From B18-G4 sp032250805 (lineage in GTDB: Bacteria; Bacteroidota; Bacteroidia; Bacteroidales; B18-G4), in NCBI GenBank assembly GCA_032250805.1, contig JAVVEM010000024.1, positions 1 through 52,726 on the forward strand: DNA of 52,726 bases, in the 5' to 3' direction. The translations under genes were made by a program, and so were the position numbers. The notes under the pieces were generated by a model, which was not told the origin of the DNA, ran no database searches, and saw nothing but the letters and a program-made list of their open reading frames with translations. This document shows positions 50,801-52,726 of this stretch, piece by piece. Every line of letters begins with the position of its first letter. The stretch's first letter is position 1.

Positions 50801-51480
50801 CTTCCATACTTCTGAGCTTTTCGGGTACACCCCCTGCTACTACAGCTCTGGTCGGCGTTACGCCAATGAATGAATGCGGCCAGGGTGAAGCATCATCCAT
50901 AAATATCAGCTACACCGACAGTCCGGAAACACCGGCGGTTATATCGGGGCCTGACAGTCTCTGTACAACAACCGACACCCTTTCTTATTTTATCGTTGCA
51001 GAAGCGGTAACGGGGGCCCTGGATTATGAGTGGAAACTATTTCCGGACGAAGCAGGCAATATCGCCGGCGACAGCCTGGAAGCCGTGCTGCACTGGAACA
51101 GGAACTGGGAAGGAGAAGCAAGCATTATTGTACGTGCATTGAATGAATGCGGTCATTCAGCCTGGTCAGAGGCATTCATTGTCAAGGCATTTAGTTGTGT
51201 GGGGATATACGAAAACGCTACCGGCGATGCAAAAATATTGTTGTACCCCAACCCGGTATCACAACTGCTTAGCATAAAATATGAGATTAGCAGAGCACAG
51301 TCGGGGCTGGAAATGGATATTTGCGACATATATGGCCGAACGATGGAAGTGTTGAAGATTGTTCAGGGAAACGGCGTGATTATTTTAAATACATCAGCCT
51401 ATCTGCCGGGAATATATATCCTCAGGGTATACAATAACGGGCAGTTATTGGCTGTAAACAGATTCATTGTTATCAGGTAA
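47830..51480 (+). CDS. VCBS/FG-GAP and PKD/Ig repeat T9SS cargo
   Basis: 1216 residues from ATG 47830, which gives a signal peptide (MRINSLYFFAGFIFLFLIST). Residues about 35-400 are VCBS/FG-GAP repeats with Ca-binding loops such as DLDLDGDLDVF, DMDNDSDADL and DFDNDTDLDLLL, likely an integrin-like propeller. An FN3-like domain follows (about 407-515), then PKD (about 540-600, WDFDGG) and several Ig-like repeats with DG/GxGxQAxxxW patterns. The C-terminus (about 1126-1216, LLYPNPVSQLLSIKY ... RFIVIR) is a type A T9SS sorting domain. Probably a calcium-stabilised surface adhesin (inference). Confidence 0.9.
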   Translation: MRINSLYFFAGFIFLFLISTVPPPARGQSFTAVDPGFHKCLDPAAAFADLDLDGDLDVFISGIDESGSPASHMYRNEGGGVFVEVYPSIVGLSSASCSFADMDNDSDADLVLMGNDGNTNISKIYSNDGGFVFTDISAGLPGLAGGSLAWADFDNDAYPDLLISGMNNAGFPVTLLYKNVEGSSFIDAGMTFAGLSDGSLAWNDINNDGKVDFGICGKDSLGQAVTIIYLNTDGDFTQMNAALQSLWGGMMNWGDYNNDGYADLVINGSDNNNLSHTIIYKNNAGQSFTSLPGSFEGISGGSALWGDVNNDGTLDLLVAGRHYVGGTPPPPPDDPFMIIYQNTGNDQFQEQIVELDIPAKNHIALGDFDNDTDLDLLLTGAFVTPISSGKNSLLFRNEATSVNIPANAPANLNCDIIGSDLHFYWDASTANTSPQGGLNYNLRIGTQTGNMDVFSALASLGNGFRRIVAHGNAGADTEVLLRSIDFGEYYASVQAIDHTYAGSEFSSDIFIVFAPTASFILEDSVCKNYFTTISYTGNASPAAQYIWDFDGGIIFSGSGQGPYILSWDNSGTKTVSLTVIENGMSSDPVVHDIIVVDPVASSGNVSGDDNICQATPSSVYSTIAIPGASSYKWTVEPPEAGDFTGTGTQAEIFWDPAFHGNAYIFVQGVNICGTGPNSDALDVMVRPLPEKPGTPDGPSALCQNPFTESYTTTGAQYALSYLWELIPSTAGTISGNGLQAQVNWDDNFTGPAGIIVTAQNTCGAGPASDTLGILIQMPPVADAGDDQVIEYQTATQLEGSASGGSGTWSYYWMPDDLLVDPTSEDPHTIALESSIQFILTVTDELSGCTATDQVIITVTGGPLSVTASADPELVCPGAASQLLALGSGGSGNYSYSWSSDPSGLSSSVANPIVNPEVSTTYFVELADGGDIATDSTGVNVNPLPDDAGPVIGPPNVCKGAENILFRIDPVANATHYEWVLDEGVFGNSDSTSILLSFSGTPPATTALVGVTPMNECGQGEASSINISYTDSPETPAVISGPDSLCTTTDTLSYFIVAEAVTGALDYEWKLFPDEAGNIAGDSLEAVLHWNRNWEGEASIIVRALNECGHSAWSEAFIVKAFSCVGIYENATGDAKILLYPNPVSQLLSIKYEISRAQSGLEMDICDIYGRTMEVLKIVQGNGVIILNTSAYLPGIYILRVYNNGQLLAVNRFIVIR

Positions 51481-51584
51481 GTTTCTGCGATAAGTATTTC
51501 TGCCTGGTATTGCACCCCGGTCGTGAATGGAATGGATTGGCAGTATACAGAGGCATATTGTGAACAAATTATTGTTTATAAAGT

Positions 51585-51615
51585 TTGGTTATCAGAAAAC
51601 TTCGTTCTATCTTTG
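51585..51615 (+). promoter_or_regulatory. strong Bacteroidota promoter for rplM-rpsI
   Basis: TTTG ending at 51587, 20 bases, then TATCTTTG (51608-51615): both boxes match consensus at ideal spacing. It is the best promoter in the window, as expected for ribosomal genes. Confidence 0.82.
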
Positions 51616-51619
51616 CACC

Positions 51620-51632
51620 CCCTTTTTAAGGG
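51620..51632 (+). promoter_or_regulatory. small hairpin at the 5' end of the rplM leader
   Basis: CCCTT (51620-51624) pairs with AAGGG (51628-51632) around TTT, right at the predicted transcript start. The leader continues for about 36 bases to the ATG. It could be a ribosomal-protein leader or simply a 5'-end stabiliser. Confidence 0.35.
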
Positions 51633-51667
51633 ATGGAAGTTTCTGATGATGAAAATTTAGGATTATA

Positions 51668-52123
51668 ATGGATACATTAAGTTATAGAACAGTTAGCGCA
51701 AACAAGGAAACAGTTAATAAAGAATGGCTGTTGATCGATGCTGAGGGAATGGTACTCGGACGCCTGGCATCGGAAGTTGCAAAATTATTACGTGGAAAAC
51801 ACAAACCTGAATTCACTCCACATGTTGATTGTGGCGATAATATTGTGATCATCAATGCTGAAAAGGTAAAACTCACAGGCAACAAGATGGACGATAAGAT
51901 CTTTATTCGTCATTCAGGTTACCCCGGTGGCCAGCGCAGCAGGACCGCCAGGGAAGTGTTGACTAAATTTCCTGAAAGGCTTATCGAGCATGCTGTTAAG
52001 GGAATGCTTCCTAAAAACAGGCTGGGCAGTGACTTGTTCAGGAACCTCCACGTTTATGTCGGTCCCGAACATAAACAGCAAGCGCAACAACCCAAAGAAT
52101 ATAAAATTTATACAAAAAAATAA
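51668..52123 (+). CDS. rplM: 50S ribosomal protein L13
   Basis: 151 residues, normal length. WLLIDAEGMVLGRLASEVAKLLRGKHKPEFTPH and GDNIVIINAEKVKLTG are classic L13 sequences; the HSGYPGG and VKGMLPKNRLG motifs follow. L13 is an early-assembly 50S protein. It is first in the rplM-rpsI-rpsB order typical of Bacteroidota, with rpsI two bases downstream. Confidence 0.98.
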   Translation: MDTLSYRTVSANKETVNKEWLLIDAEGMVLGRLASEVAKLLRGKHKPEFTPHVDCGDNIVIINAEKVKLTGNKMDDKIFIRHSGYPGGQRSRTAREVLTKFPERLIEHAVKGMLPKNRLGSDLFRNLHVYVGPEHKQQAQQPKEYKIYTKK

Positions 52124-52125
52124 TC

Positions 52126-52512
52126 ATGGACGTTATTAATGCTTTAGGCAGAAGGAAAAAAGCTATTGCCAGGGTTTATCTTCAGGATGGTAAGGGTGAG
52201 ATCACCATTAACAACAGGGATCTGAGCGATTATTTCTCTACATCTATCCTGCAGTATGTTGTAAAGCAACCTTTCATACTTACCGGTACCGATTCAAAGT
52301 ACGACCTCAAAGTGAACCTCGACGGCGGTGGCATCACCGGACAGGCGGAGGCACTCAGCCTCGCCATTGCCAGGGCACTGATCAAGATCGACCCCGAATA
52401 CAGGGGGGTACTGAAATCCAACGGACTCCTTCGCAGGGATCCTCGAATGGTTGAGCGTAAGAAACCCGGCCAGAAGAAAGCACGCAAGAAATTCCAGTTC
52501 AGTAAACGTTAA
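52126..52512 (+). CDS. rpsI: 30S ribosomal protein S9
   Basis: 128 residues. GRRKKAIARVYLQDGKGEITINNR at the start, GGGITGQAEALSLAIARAL in the middle, and the basic tail ending KKARKKFQFSKR that reaches the ribosomal P site. Two bases separate it from rplM, so the pair is one transcript. Confidence 0.98.
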   Translation: MDVINALGRRKKAIARVYLQDGKGEITINNRDLSDYFSTSILQYVVKQPFILTGTDSKYDLKVNLDGGGITGQAEALSLAIARALIKIDPEYRGVLKSNGLLRRDPRMVERKKPGQKKARKKFQFSKR

Positions 52513-52551
52513 TATTTTACCTGTTACCGGATCGTGTTTAGTATCTAAATT

Positions 52552-52582
52552 GCCAGGACCATTCAAATTAATGCTACCTGGC
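52552..52582 (+). promoter_or_regulatory. weak hairpin between rpsI and rpsB
   Basis: GCCAGG (52552-52557) pairs with CCTGGC (52577-52582) around a 19-base loop, followed by GATTGCTTTT. It may attenuate or process the transcript between rpsI and rpsB. The T-run is short, so full termination is doubtful. Confidence 0.35.
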
Positions 52583-52620
52583 GATTGCTTTTAAAGAATG
52601 TAAACGATAATAAAAGAAAA

Positions 52621-52726
52621 ATGGCAAGAACAAATTTTGAAGAATTGTTAGATGCAGGTGTGCACTTTGGCCACCTGAAAAGAAAATGGAATCCCAACAT
52701 GGCTCCCTATATTTTTATGGAGCGCA
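52621..52726 (+). CDS. rpsB: 30S ribosomal protein S2 (5' part, cut by window end)
   Basis: The first 35 codons are visible: ARTNFEELLDAGVHFGHLKR and KWNPNMAPYIFMER, the invariant S2 start with the GVHFGH motif. The gene continues beyond the window. The spacer of 108 bases after rpsI contains a weak hairpin. Confidence 0.95.
   Translation, partial: MARTNFEELLDAGVHFGHLKRKWNPNMAPYIFMER

Overview
The window comes from a member of the Bacteroidota. Several independent signs agree. There are gliding/type IX secretion (T9SS) genes (gldB, gldA, a PorT-family barrel). There are seven long secreted proteins, five ending in type A C-terminal sorting domains and one in a type B (CHU_C-like) domain. Promoters carry the Bacteroidota -7 box TAnnTTTG in place of a sigma-70 -10 box, and start codons lack strong Shine-Dalgarno sequences. 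The gene content is chromosomal. I see no phage, plasmid, integrase, transposase or CRISPR array.

Layout. Positions 1-127 hold tRNA-Pro(GGG) and its terminator. 569-8876 encodes two very large exported proteins, one tail-fibre-like and one HYR/FN3/Ig-like T9SS cargo. 9250-12929 (minus) is a three-gene unit: a cysteate synthase-like PLP enzyme, an MBOAT acyltransferase and a DltD/SGNH-like partner. 13124-15331 is a beta-helix T9SS cargo and 15496-17034 a ComM/YifB AAA+ protein. 17392-21615 groups gldB, two outer-membrane barrels (one PorT-like) and NAD+ synthetase. 21715-25284 is a type B T9SS cargo. 25520-32751 is a long minus-strand run of housekeeping genes: NifU-like and Mrp (Fe-S), an alkyltransferase-like protein, trmB, an HU/SPOR membrane protein, kdsB, deoxynucleoside kinase, a propeller-like protein and a GH3-family enzyme. 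32862-37769 has ispE, lptF/G and tgt, then a glycosyltransferase overlapping an ECF sigma factor. 38772-44742 has hutU, an e(P4)-type acid phosphatase and two T9SS cargos. 45297-47638 is metK and gldA. 47830-51480 is a VCBS/Ig T9SS cargo. 51668-52726 starts the rplM-rpsI-rpsB ribosomal cluster; rpsB is cut by the window edge.

The genes form a coherent cell-envelope picture. GldA, GldB and the PorT-like barrel belong to the gliding/T9SS apparatus, and six large proteins with sorting domains are its likely substrates. KdsB and the LptF/G permease serve LPS synthesis and export. The cysteate synthase unit suggests sulfonolipid chemistry, possibly with an acyl-transfer step at the envelope.

The most unusual content is non-coding. 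Intergenic spacers contain short tandem arrays with 7- or 8-bp units (and one 10-bp family). The unit sequence differs from array to array, and the arrays often begin or end within about a dozen bases of a stop codon. The two largest spacers (37770-38771 and 44743-45296) are mosaics of the same modules. They also share a 108-bp identical core that lies in a MITE-like element of about 139 bp, with 23-bp terminal inverted repeats and a perfect 16-bp GC-rich internal hairpin. All family assignments are from reading the sequence; no database search was run.
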